Shown in pieces: positions 1 to 7,203 of a stretch of 64,000 nt of DNA. The DNA comes from an uncultured Bacteroidales bacterium (GTDB lineage Bacteria; Bacteroidota; Bacteroidia; Bacteroidales; Bacteroidaceae), in contig CACYYM010000006.1 in NCBI GenBank assembly GCA_902778625.1, positions 1 through 64,000 on the forward strand, given 5' to 3'. The notes beneath the pieces were generated by a model. The model was not told the DNA's origin and made no database searches. It saw nothing but the letters and a program-made list of their open reading frames with translations. How positions within the stretch are numbered: the first letter of the stretch is position 1; every line of letters starts with the position of its first letter. The translations under genes and the position numbers were made by a program.

Positions 1-7
1 AGATAAG

Positions 8-1351
8 ATGGGAAATCCGAAAGCATTTCTGACTGTGCCTCGCAAGGAGGCTGGATACAGACCTATTCACGACCGCATACATGACTTTGGCGAAGTGGAA
101 CAGACGCTCAACACGCGCGACCGGCAGGAACAGGCCAGCCGTTGCATGGATTGCGGCGTGCCTTTCTGCCATTGGGCTTGCCCGCTTGGCAACAAAGACC
201 CGGAATGGAACGACGCGCTCTATCATGGCGAGTGGGAAACAGCCTATAAGTTACTGAAGAAGACCAATCCCTTCCCAGAGTTCACGGGCCGCATCTGTCC
301 AGCTCTTTGCGAGAAGGCTTGCGTGCTCTATCATACTACGGGCGAGGCTGTCACTAATCGCGAGAATGAATGTGCTATTGCAGAAAGAGCCTTCCAGGAA
401 GGATATGTGACCATTGAGCACCCTAAGCGCAACGGACTTCGTGTAGCTGTCGTCGGTAGTGGTCCTGCCGGGCTTGCTGCTGCGAATGCCCTCAACTATA
501 TGGGCTACGAGGTGACTGTCTTCGAGAAGAACGAAGCCGCCGGCGGACTCCTGCGTTATGGTATCCCCAACTTCAAACTGAACAAGAAGATAATCGACCG
601 CCGCATCAGCATCATGGAGCAGGAAGGCATTATCTTCAGGTATAATTCTGAATACTCAGATTATTCTGATTATTCTGAGTTCTCGGCAGTCGTAATCGCT
701 ACTGGCACACCTGTCGCAAGAGATTTGAAAGTTCCTGGCCGCGAACTTAAAGGTGTGCATCTCGCCCTTGAACTGCTTTCTCAGCAGAACCGTGTCCTTG
801 CTGGCATGGAGTTCTCGAAGGAAGAACGCATCACGGCAAAGGGCAAGGATGTCCTCGTCATCGGTGGCGGCGATACGGGTAGCGATTGCATCGGCACAGC
901 TCATCGTCAAGGCTGCAAGAGTGTGACGCAGATTGAGATTATGCCAAAGCCGCCAGTCGGTCACAATCCTTCTACGCCTTGGCCCAACTGGCCTGTCATT
1001 CTCAAGACGACCAGCAGCCACGAAGAAGGTTGTACACGTCGTTGGAACATCAATACCCTCGAGTTCCTCGGAGAGAATGGAAAGGTGACAGGTGTCAAGG
1101 TGCAGGAGATAGAATGGAAGCCCAACCCAGAAGGCGGACGACCGTTAATGGTGGAAAAGAACGAGCCGGAAATCATCAAGGCCGACCTTGTCCTGCTGGC
1201 GATGGGCTTCCTTAAGCCTGAGCATCCTGAGTACCCTGAGCATGTCTTCGTCTGTGGTGATGCTGCGAATGGCGCTTCGCTTGTGGTGAGAGCCATTGCT
1301 TCAGGACTCCAGACGGCTAAACGAGTTAACGAATACTTGAGTAAACAATAA
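8..1351 (+). CDS. gltD: Glutamate synthase small subunit (NADPH-GOGAT beta chain)
   Basis: This subunit passes electrons from NADPH through FAD and iron-sulfur clusters to the large GOGAT subunit, which turns glutamine and 2-oxoglutarate into glutamate. Cluster cysteines are visible at residues 46, 49, 54, 58 and 97, 101, 105. The FAD fingerprint GSGPAG is at 150-155 and an NADPH-type VIGGGDTGSDC near 283. The C-terminal GDAANGASLVVRAI is typical. The gene lies 27 bp before glnN, so they are probably co-transcribed; gltB would be upstream, outside the window. Oddities: a run of S-E/D-Y triplets (residues 214-226) replaces the variable loop before the VVIATG strand. A P-E-H/Y run (404-412) stands where family members usually have roughly 25-30 residues between GF and the final GD motif. 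Both runs are encoded by 9-bp repeats. At 447 aa it is slightly short. Family assignment is firm; effect of the loops is unknown. Confidence 0.95.
   Translation: MGNPKAFLTVPRKEAGYRPIHDRIHDFGEVEQTLNTRDRQEQASRCMDCGVPFCHWACPLGNKDPEWNDALYHGEWETAYKLLKKTNPFPEFTGRICPALCEKACVLYHTTGEAVTNRENECAIAERAFQEGYVTIEHPKRNGLRVAVVGSGPAGLAAANALNYMGYEVTVFEKNEAAGGLLRYGIPNFKLNKKIIDRRISIMEQEGIIFRYNSEYSDYSDYSEFSAVVIATGTPVARDLKVPGRELKGVHLALELLSQQNRVLAGMEFSKEERITAKGKDVLVIGGGDTGSDCIGTAHRQGCKSVTQIEIMPKPPVGHNPSTPWPNWPVILKTTSSHEEGCTRRWNINTLEFLGENGKVTGVKVQEIEWKPNPEGGRPLMVEKNEPEIIKADLVLLAMGFLKPEHPEYPEHVFVCGDAANGASLVVRAIASGLQTAKRVNEYLSKQ
647..685 (+). repeat. In-frame 9-bp tandem repeat inside gltD
   Basis: Four units of the pattern TCTGANTAY (647-655, 656-664, 665-673, 674-682) are read in frame as S-E-Y, S-D-Y, S-D-Y, S-E-F. 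Nine bases equal three codons, so unit number can vary without a frameshift. The same unit recurs in glnN and in an intergenic region. Confidence 0.85.
1217..1243 (+). repeat. Second in-frame 9-bp repeat in gltD
   Basis: Three units (CCTGAGCAT, CCTGAGTAC, CCTGAGCAT) encode P-E-H, P-E-Y, P-E-H. They lie where a longer linker is expected before the FAD-binding GDAANGAS motif, so the repeat coincides with an apparent deletion. Confidence 0.75.
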
Positions 1352-1378
1352 TCATTCACCCTTTAACAAAACACAATT

Positions 1379-3472
1379 ATGGCAAACGATTTGAGATTTC
1401 AGGTTGTCGGCGAGGCGTTCAAGAAGAAGCCTCTTGACGTAAAAGCACCAAGTGAAAGACCTTGCGAGTACTTTGGCAAGCATGTCTTCAACCGCGAGAA
1501 GATGTACAAGTACCTGCCGAAGGACGTTTATGATAAGATGGTAGATGTCATCGACAATGGCGCTCGCCTCGACCGCCAGGTGGCCGACGTGACGCACTAT
1601 ACGCACTGGTTCCAGCCCTTGACGGAAGGGACTGCTGAGAAGCACGACTCGTTCATCGAGCATGATGGTAAAGGCGGCATGATTGAGGAGTTCAGCGGCA
1701 AGTTGCTCGTCCAGCAGGAACCCGACGCCTCTTCGTTCCCTTCCGGAGGCATAAGGAGCACCTTCGAGGCTCGCGGCTACTCGGCTTGGGATCCGACAAG
1801 CCCTGTCTTCATCATCGACGACACGCTCATCATCCCTACAGTATTCATTTCGTATAGCGGCGAGTCGCTTGACTACAAAGCACCTCTCCTGCGTGCCTTG
1901 AAGGCCGTCAACGTGGCTGCAACAGAGGTTTGCCACTACTTCGACCCGGCTGTGAAGAAGGTGACGAGCAACCTCGGCTGGGAGCAGGAGTATTTCCTCG
2001 TAGATGAAGGTCTCTATGCCGCTCGTCCCGACCTGCTGCTGACAGGCAGGACCTTGATGGGACACGACTCGGCCAAGAACCAGCAGATGGACGACCACTA
2101 CTTCGGTAGCATTCCTGAGCGCGTGGCAGCCTTCATGCGCGACCTTGAGATACAAGCCCTGATGCTCGGCATCCCCGTGAAGACGCGTCACAACGAGGTG
2201 GCTCCCAACCAGTTTGAGGTGGCTCCTATCTTCGAGGACACGAACCTTGCCGTTGACCACAACATGCTGCTCATGTCGCTCATGAAGCGCGTGGCCCGCA
2301 AGCATGGCTTCCGTGCTCTGCTGCATGAAAAGCCTTTCGCAGGCATCAACGGCTCGGGCAAACACAACAACTGGAGCCTCTCGACCGATACCGGCGTGCT
2401 GCTCCACGCTCCCGGCAAGACAGCAGAACAGAACCTGCGCTTCGCCACCTTCATCGTCGAGACGCTGATGGGTGTCTATAAGCACAACGGACTGCTGAAG
2501 GCCAGCATCATGTCGGCCACCAACGCCCATCGTCTCGGCGCGAACGAGGCGCCGCCAGCCATCATCAGCTCGTTCCTCGGAAAGCAGCTCTCCGAACTGC
2601 TCGACCACATAGAGAAGGCCGACAAGGAAGACCTCTTCTCCATGGACGGCAAGCAAGGCATGAAGCTCGACATTCCCGAGATTCCTGAGCTGCTCATCGA
2701 CAACACCGACCGCAACCGAACCAGCCCGTTTGCCTTCACAGGCAACCGCTTCGAGTTCCGAGCTGTGGGCAGCGAAGCGAACTGCGCCAGCGCGATGATT
2801 ACGCTCAATAGTGCCGTCGCCGAGGCTCTTGCAAGCTTCAAGAAGCGCGTAGATGAAAAGATTTCTGAGTACTCCGAGAAATCTGAGTACTCAGAAAGCT
2901 CCGGCCATTCACCGGTGTACCACGCCATCATCGACGTCCTTCGCGAGGACATCAAGACTTGCAAGCCCATCCGCTTCGATGGCAACGGCTATAGCGACGA
3001 GTGGAAGGCAGAAGCCGCCCGTCGTGGCCTCGACACAGAGACCTCCTGCCCTGTCATCTTCGAGCGTTATCTCGACAAGGAAAGCATCCAGATGTTCGAG
3101 AGCCTTGGCGTGATGACAAAGAAGGAACTGGAGGCCCGAAACGAAGTGAAGTGGGAGACCTACACGAAGAAGATTCAGATAGAAGCCCGCGTACTTGGCG
3201 ACCTCTCCATGAACCACATCATCCCCGTCGCCACCAGCTACCAGAGTCAGCTCCTAAGGAATGTCGAGCGCATGTCGAGCGTGTTCTCCAAAGATAAAGC
3301 TAACCAACTGAATGCTCGCAACCTCAAACTCATCGAGGAGATAGCAGAGCGCACAGCCACCATCGAAACGCTGGTAGAGGAACTCGTCGAGGCTCGCAAG
3401 GTTGCTAACAAGATTGCAGACGAGCACCAGAAAGCAATCGCCTACCACGACACCGATTCGCTATCAGATTGA
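1379..3472 (+). CDS. glnN: Glutamine synthetase type III, C-terminus displaced by frameshift
   Basis: This enzyme makes glutamine from glutamate, ammonia and ATP, and its product feeds the GOGAT encoded upstream. The type III signature VAPNQFEVAP lies near residues 275-285, and GINGSGKHNNWS and NRTSPFAFTGNRFEFRAVG follow as expected. The open frame gives 697 aa and ends after YHDT with a non-family tail DSLSD. The usual end of the family is instead found one frame over, immediately downstream (3456-3545). Several residues that family members have between YHDT and IRYQID are also missing, so a small deletion with frame change is the simplest reading. A second oddity is residues 496-510, an S-E-Y/S-E-K run encoded by the 9-bp repeat in a variable loop. 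Start ATG 1379 follows the gltD stop closely. The call is firm, but whether the product is active is uncertain. Confidence 0.93.
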   Translation: MANDLRFQVVGEAFKKKPLDVKAPSERPCEYFGKHVFNREKMYKYLPKDVYDKMVDVIDNGARLDRQVADVTHYTHWFQPLTEGTAEKHDSFIEHDGKGGMIEEFSGKLLVQQEPDASSFPSGGIRSTFEARGYSAWDPTSPVFIIDDTLIIPTVFISYSGESLDYKAPLLRALKAVNVAATEVCHYFDPAVKKVTSNLGWEQEYFLVDEGLYAARPDLLLTGRTLMGHDSAKNQQMDDHYFGSIPERVAAFMRDLEIQALMLGIPVKTRHNEVAPNQFEVAPIFEDTNLAVDHNMLLMSLMKRVARKHGFRALLHEKPFAGINGSGKHNNWSLSTDTGVLLHAPGKTAEQNLRFATFIVETLMGVYKHNGLLKASIMSATNAHRLGANEAPPAIISSFLGKQLSELLDHIEKADKEDLFSMDGKQGMKLDIPEIPELLIDNTDRNRTSPFAFTGNRFEFRAVGSEANCASAMITLNSAVAEALASFKKRVDEKISEYSEKSEYSESSGHSPVYHAIIDVLREDIKTCKPIRFDGNGYSDEWKAEAARRGLDTETSCPVIFERYLDKESIQMFESLGVMTKKELEARNEVKWETYTKKIQIEARVLGDLSMNHIIPVATSYQSQLLRNVERMSSVFSKDKANQLNARNLKLIEEIAERTATIETLVEELVEARKVANKIADEHQKAIAYHDTDSLSD
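2864..2908 (+). repeat. In-frame 9-bp tandem repeat inside glnN
   Basis: Five units related to TCTGAGTAC begin at 2864, 2873, 2882, 2891 and 2900. TCTGAGTACTCAGA at 2882-2895 is a perfect palindrome. They encode S-E-Y, S-E-K, S-E-Y, S-E-S, S-G-H in a loop of the synthetase. Confidence 0.85.
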
Positions 3473-3545
3473 CAAGCTCGAACTCATCGTGGACGACAGT
3501 CTCTGGCCCTTGCCCAAGTACCGCGAGTTGCTGTTCATTCGATAA
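3456..3545 (+). pseudogene. Out-of-frame C-terminal tail of glnN
   Basis: Reading from 3456 gives 29 codons beginning IRYQIDKLELIVDD and ending PLPKYRELLFIR, then TAA at 3543-3545. This is the conserved end of type III glutamine synthetases. It overlaps the last codons of the annotated frame, shifted by +1. Either the gene is truly truncated or a few bases are missing in the assembly. Confidence 0.85.
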
Positions 3546-3568
3546 AAGTTCTATTTCTAAGCCACATC

Positions 3569-3604
3569 AAAGGGAGTCAAGCATAATTTGGCTCCCTTTT
3601 TGAG
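3569..3604 (+). terminator. Rho-independent terminator after glnN
   Basis: AAGGGAG at 3570-3576 pairs with CTCCCTT at 3592-3598, with a CAA/TTG extension of the stem and a loop of about seven bases, followed by a T-run. It probably closes the gltD-glnN transcript. Confidence 0.75.
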
Positions 3605-3763
3605 CTTTTATTTATCGCTTTCTTTTAATCTGCACATAATTGTTGAGATGACATCTTATCCATTTAGAAAACTTAATAGGTGACATTTCTAAAGGATTAT
3701 TCGATTTATATACCCTTCCGAGAAAATGTCACGCTTTTAGCAAATCTGGCAAATTAACATTTT

Positions 3764-3976
3764 TTAATTTTGAGATTGGGCTAAACAATAATATATTAGT
3801 TTAGTTGCAATGATGGACAAGGGAGCATCTATAAATGGTGTTCCTTTGTCTTCTCTGGGTTGTAGAACAGAATTTTTCAGAGCTACCCTATAAAGATAAG
3901 AAAAATGTTCTGCTCCAAAATTAGTGCTTATTTCACTGGGAAAGGGCACAGACACAATCCACTTGAAATTGGACAT
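3764..3976 (-). CDS. Small hypothetical ORF in AT-rich patch
   Basis: An open frame of 70 codons from ATG 3976, extendable upstream only to a TTG at 4126. The translation (begins MSNFKWIVSVPFP) has ordinary amino-acid composition but no motif I recognise. No TAnnTTTG box precedes it. It lies in the AT-rich accessory patch, on the strand opposite the replication-like genes. It may be a genuine small element gene or chance. Confidence 0.2.
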   Translation of the reverse strand: MSNFKWIVSVPFPSEISTNFGAEHFSYLYRVALKNSVLQPREDKGTPFIDAPLSIIATKLIYYCLAQSQN

Positions 3977-4198
3977 GCTTTCCCTTTTAAAAAGTAGGAG
4001 AGAATCTGCACACATATAGTACACTACAGAGAAACACTTTAGATGGCAACACACAGCATTTTCGATTTTCTGTTGAAGCCAGAAAAATGACAGAGCCCAG
4101 TGAATTGACAAAACAAAAAATGGCAAGAAAATCGCTGTGAGATATTTAGCAGTTAAAGTGTACTAAAAGGTAACATTCCCTTTTCTTTCGTCCATTTA

Positions 4199-4233
4199 TC
4201 CCTTAACTTTCTGGTGGACGTCCCTTAACTTTC
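4199..4233 (+). repeat. Two iteron-like direct repeats, 22 bp apart
   Basis: TCCCTTAACTTTC occurs exactly at 4199-4211 and 4221-4233. They lie upstream of a replication-initiator-like gene in AT-rich DNA, the usual place for iterons. Two copies are too few for proof. Confidence 0.45.
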
Positions 4234-4327
4234 GTACCTAATAATACATTAATACAATAATACATACAGCCAACTTCGTTTGCAAAAGCAAAACTCGTTG
4301 GCAGGAATTAGTCTAACTATTAAGAAT

Positions 4328-4525
4328 ATGATTTTTTACAAACCCACGAACCAGTTATTTAGGAATCGACTTGAAGCAAAGTTAGCTTTGGGTCACTCCA
4401 GATACAACAAAATAGCAAAGAATAACCCAGATGATTTGATTTACTTGAACGATAATTCATTAGCAAGCGATGAGCAATTATATTCAAATACCAAATTCAA
4501 TAACTCAATTAACGAAAAAATGTAA
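4328..4525 (+). CDS. Small conserved-looking protein upstream of the replication-like gene
   Basis: A 65-residue protein from ATG 4328; the longer frame would need a TTG at 4280. It has the central block FRNRLEAKLALGHSRYNK followed by an L-N-D-N-S-L-A segment. Small proteins of this general look sit beside replication genes of Bacteroidetes elements, as far as I recall, but I cannot name a family. It overlaps the next gene by 56 bp in another frame, which suggests coupled expression. It has no signal peptide or membrane segment. Function unknown. Confidence 0.5.
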   Translation: MIFYKPTNQLFRNRLEAKLALGHSRYNKIAKNNPDDLIYLNDNSLASDEQLYSNTKFNNSINEKM

Positions 4526-5297
4526 GCATGAAGAAGCACTTGTTTATGCCCTCATTAGAAGTCAGATAAAAGATAGTATGCTTAAAGCAAGCTATTCCGA
4601 GAAATTACTTTCAGAGTTTTTTAATACTACGGAGAGAACAATTAACAACTATGTTTCTGACCTTAAAAAGACAGGACTACTGAATGTCGCGGAATTGAAA
4701 CTAGGAGAAGCAGACTACCCTTATAATGTCTATCAGTTTGACGAACTAAAGAAAGACTATTTTGAGATTCTACCACCTTTTATAAATGACATCAACCTCT
4801 CTCCCAAGTTAAAAGGACTACTACTCTTTATCAAAGCTAACTGTTGGAAAGGAACCAACTTCCTCCTTTTTAATGGAATAACTACAGATTTAGCAGAGAA
4901 GATAGGTGTTGGTAAGAACCAAATCAAAAACTACCTGACAGAACTGGAATCAAAAGGATATATCCGTTTTATCGGAAAGTCGTTGCACATTACCAACGAG
5001 GGCTTCCCACTCTATAGAAAAGAAGATATGTGGAACGTGACTTACGAAATCATCTATGACCACTGTCTGGAGCATGATAGAATACCACCAATTAAGAATG
5101 TGGATAATAAACGTAAGGATGAAAAGTTGAGCTATATAGTTGGAAAATACTCGAACGAATATGATAGACTTCGTAATGCTCTTAAAGAAAGATGCAAAAA
5201 CCTTCCACAGAATTTAACTTTGGAATACTTCTGCCAAGTCCTCGCCAACAAGAAACCAATCAAAAAAGAACAGGCTCATACCCCAATTATTTTATAA
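4470..5297 (+). CDS. Winged-helix replication-initiator-like protein
   Basis: A 275-aa soluble protein with two helix-turn-helix-like regions. One is near residues 40-70 (SEKLLSEFFNTTERTINNYV...LKKTGLL) and one near 140-170 (TDLAEKIGVGKNQIKNYLTELESKGYIRF). Tandem winged helices of this kind are seen in Rep/RepA-type initiators and in regulators of mobile elements. The AT-rich composition differs from the neighbours, repeats resembling iterons lie upstream, and a tRNA 3' fragment lies 400 bp downstream. All of this fits a remnant of an integrated plasmid-like element. A phage-type regulator is an alternative. Start ATG 4470 overlaps the upstream small gene. No integrase or mobilisation gene is present here. 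Confidence 0.7.
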   Translation: MSNYIQIPNSITQLTKKCKHEEALVYALIRSQIKDSMLKASYSEKLLSEFFNTTERTINNYVSDLKKTGLLNVAELKLGEADYPYNVYQFDELKKDYFEILPPFINDINLSPKLKGLLLFIKANCWKGTNFLLFNGITTDLAEKIGVGKNQIKNYLTELESKGYIRFIGKSLHITNEGFPLYRKEDMWNVTYEIIYDHCLEHDRIPPIKNVDNKRKDEKLSYIVGKYSNEYDRLRNALKERCKNLPQNLTLEYFCQVLANKKPIKKEQAHTPIIL

Positions 5298-5322
5298 CAA
5301 TACTTTCGACATATAATAATGG

Positions 5323-5365
5323 AACGCAACCAACACGATAAAGCATGTGATGGTCGCGTTTTTTT
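5323..5365 (+). terminator. Terminator after the replication-like gene
   Basis: AACGC-A-ACC (5323-5331) pairs with GGT-C-GCGTT (5352-5360) with one mismatch, and a run of T follows. Confidence 0.65.
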
Positions 5366-5680
5366 GTGGAGAAATCTTTAGCGATGTACCAAGTCGATTT
5401 TTTACACAGTTTCGGATTTCAAGGAATCTCAATTATCAAACAAATAAGGATACATGATTATTTCACTCTCATTTTTCATTTTTAACGATAGATATTTGCA
5501 ACTTTGAGTAATAATCACGACCTTTGCAAAAGATTCATATAAAAACATAAAAATAAAGAGTTCATTCACTTAATGTTTAATCAAACGGTGGACAAAAGTA
5601 AACCATAACGTCAACCGAAAGATTAGAGAGTCATATAAACTGCTGATTTTCAACCATCAATAATACATGCTCCCTTAATT
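5366..5680. other. Non-coding AT-rich stretch
   Basis: I see no credible gene here. The sequence is AT-rich up to about 5660. ACCTTTGC near 5530 resembles part of a -7 box but lacks the leading TA. Confidence 0.6.
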
Positions 5681-5724
5681 CTGGGGGGCGCGAGGTCGCA
5701 AGTTCGAGTCTTGTCATCCCGACC
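5681..5724 (+). pseudogene. 3' fragment of a tRNA-Pro gene (probable attachment site)
   Basis: The stretch reads as the 3' part of a tRNA. It has a GGGGGGCGCGAGGTCGC anticodon-stem/variable region, the T-arm GCAAG-TTCGAGT-CTTGT, and the acceptor strand CATCCCGACC. The acceptor and GAGGTCGC match what I know of Bacteroidales tRNA-Pro. No matching 5' half (CGGGATG...) precedes it; the AT-rich patch does. A 3' tRNA fragment at the edge of foreign-looking DNA is the classic footprint of tRNA-targeted integration. The intact tRNA would lie elsewhere. Confidence 0.7.
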
Positions 5725-5727
5725 TTC

Positions 5728-5773
5728 GAAGGAGCCGAAAGCTTAATCACAAGCAGTCGGCTCCTTCTCTTTT
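5728..5773 (+). terminator. Strong terminator behind the tRNA fragment
   Basis: GAAGGAGCCGA (5728-5738) and TCGGCTCCTTC (5757-5767) are perfect complements, followed by TCTTTT. It was presumably the original terminator of the tRNA gene. Confidence 0.85.
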
Positions 5774-5899
5774 ATGTATCTGAAAAGCAGCAAACGCCTT
5801 CTCCGTTTGTCCTGTCCTAAGAGCAATTTGGGGTTCGCGAAGCAGAGTGTGAGCCAACAAAAAGCGGTGCATGAGGCGACACGACTGGGGGCAATACAA

Positions 5900-5990
5900 A
5901 ACTCGGCGAGGGGAGTTCATTATAGATACATGTATGTATAATTAAATGTACATGTATGTATAATTATAGATACATGTATGTATAACGAAC
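5900..5990. repeat. 22-bp-period palindrome array (TACATGTA type)
   Basis: One AACTCGGC...GAGTT-like unit (5900-5917) is followed by three units centred on TACATGTA, spaced 22 bp apart. The block 5915-5988 (74 bp) is identical to 59989-60062. It lies in the gap before the convergent lipoprotein gene. No gene is seen from 5774 to 6078 apart from this array. Confidence 0.85.
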
Positions 5991-6078
5991 CTCGCGTGCG
6001 TACTTGAGAAACGCCAAAGGATGGAATGAGTTTTGCGAAAGGTTAAAGCTGGTTTTGCCCCGTATGGGAAGGGCTTTT

Positions 6079-7140
6079 TTACAACGCTTGGGCGGCATCT
6101 TGGATGTCCGTCATCCAGTCGGAACCAGAGGCGGCAATGCGGCCATCGGGTGTGACAAGGATAATGTAAGGCAGTTCCCTGATGCCCCATTGCTGGACGA
6201 GCGGACTTGCGAAGGCGCGGTAGTCGCAGAAGCTTGCATAGTCGACTGTATCGCGCAGCTCTGCACCCAAAAGAGTTTGCTCGTTTGCATCGAGCGAATA
6301 GCTGATGAGCTCTATTTCCTTGCCCTTCGATTTCAGTTCCCGACGCAGGCGACGTGCTCGATAAAGTGCACTTCGGCTGCCACCTTTCCATGTTGCCCAG
6401 AACGCTATCAGCAGTCGCTTGCCCTTGTAATCTGCTTTCTTAATGGTCTTACCCTCAGGTCCGTTGTCACCATGATTGGGCGGCAAGACAAGGGAGAAAT
6501 CGGGGAGAGGATTGCCGACACGCAGTTTGCCGAGCGAACGGACTCGCGTTGCGAGTTTGGAGAGCGCAAGGTCATCGGGACAAGCGCGGCTGAGGCTGTC
6601 GTACAACGCTGTGACTTCCTGCACGGATGCTGCTTCGTCGCAAAGGAAATAGCTCGTCAGGAGGTACTGGCTCATAAAGAGCGTGGGGTGAGCGAGAATG
6701 TAGTCGTGAGCGGCCTGCTTCGTTTCTTCAGCCGATTTGCCGTTGGTCTCAAGTCGGAACTCTGTATAGACTTCGTTGTCCTCGTCGCCCGAGACTTCCA
6801 CTTCGCTGAGGTTCTGCGCATCGCCCTTTATGGTGAGGTCCGAACCAGGGTTAGCGAAGACGACAAGCTCCGACTGGTTGGGATAGAGAATGTGAAGGGT
6901 GGCAGGCTGAACAGTGGGCAGTTTATAAGAGAAGCGCCCATCGCGAATGCGCAATGTGTCGATGCGGTCAAGGGCCTCGTCGCTGCTATAAATAAGGAAC
7001 TCGCCCTGCTCCAAGTGCTCGAACTCCCCTTCGAAGCGAACCTCTTTGGGGTGGCCGGTACAGGATACAAAAAGAAAGAAGATAGAAGAAGACAGAAGAA
7101 GATATGCTGCTTTCAGCAGCGAAGATAGAGGACAACACAT
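6079..7140 (-). CDS. Thioredoxin-fold lipoprotein lacking the redox cysteines
   Basis: From ATG 7140 the product is 353 aa and begins with a lipoprotein signal ending FVSC. The upstream ATG at 7173 would add a charged stretch before the signal and is less likely. The middle (GEFEHLEQGEFLIYS...IRDGRFSYKLP) resembles the DUF4369 N-terminal domain of Bacteroidetes thiol-disulfide proteins. The C-terminal part, from VGNPLPDFSL, has the thioredoxin/AhpC fold: LLIAFWATW, then ELPYIILVTPDGRI with the cis-Pro. Where an active protein has WCxxC, this one reads WKGGS, so it cannot do dithiol exchange. It may be a structural or binding relative. It follows the TPR lipoprotein gene on the same strand by 63 bp. 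Function is inferred only from the fold. Confidence 0.8.
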   Translation of the reverse strand: MCCPLSSLLKAAYLLLSSSIFFLFVSCTGHPKEVRFEGEFEHLEQGEFLIYSSDEALDRIDTLRIRDGRFSYKLPTVQPATLHILYPNQSELVVFANPGSDLTIKGDAQNLSEVEVSGDEDNEVYTEFRLETNGKSAEETKQAAHDYILAHPTLFMSQYLLTSYFLCDEAASVQEVTALYDSLSRACPDDLALSKLATRVRSLGKLRVGNPLPDFSLVLPPNHGDNGPEGKTIKKADYKGKRLLIAFWATWKGGSRSALYRARRLRRELKSKGKEIELISYSLDANEQTLLGAELRDTVDYASFCDYRAFASPLVQQWGIRELPYIILVTPDGRIAASGSDWMTDIQDAAQAL

Positions 7141-7200
7141 TCCCCTTCCCCTTTTATCTTCCTTTATCTTCATCTATCTTCCTCAGGCTTCTTCTATCTC
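7066..7200. repeat. GAAGATAGAAG-type repeats around a gene start
   Basis: On the plus strand, near-10-bp units of AAGATAGAAG/AAGACAGAAG occur at about 7075-7115. Units of the complementary sense (TTATCTTCC, CTATCTTCC) occur at about 7153-7198. They bracket the start of the lipoprotein gene as inverted clusters, and the first cluster encodes part of its signal peptide. Confidence 0.55.
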
Positions 7201-7203
7201 CCT

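Noticed and set aside
1352..2656. 434-codon minus-strand open frame opposite glnN
   Set aside because: It is antisense to the well-conserved glutamine synthetase coding region and shows no recognisable domain.
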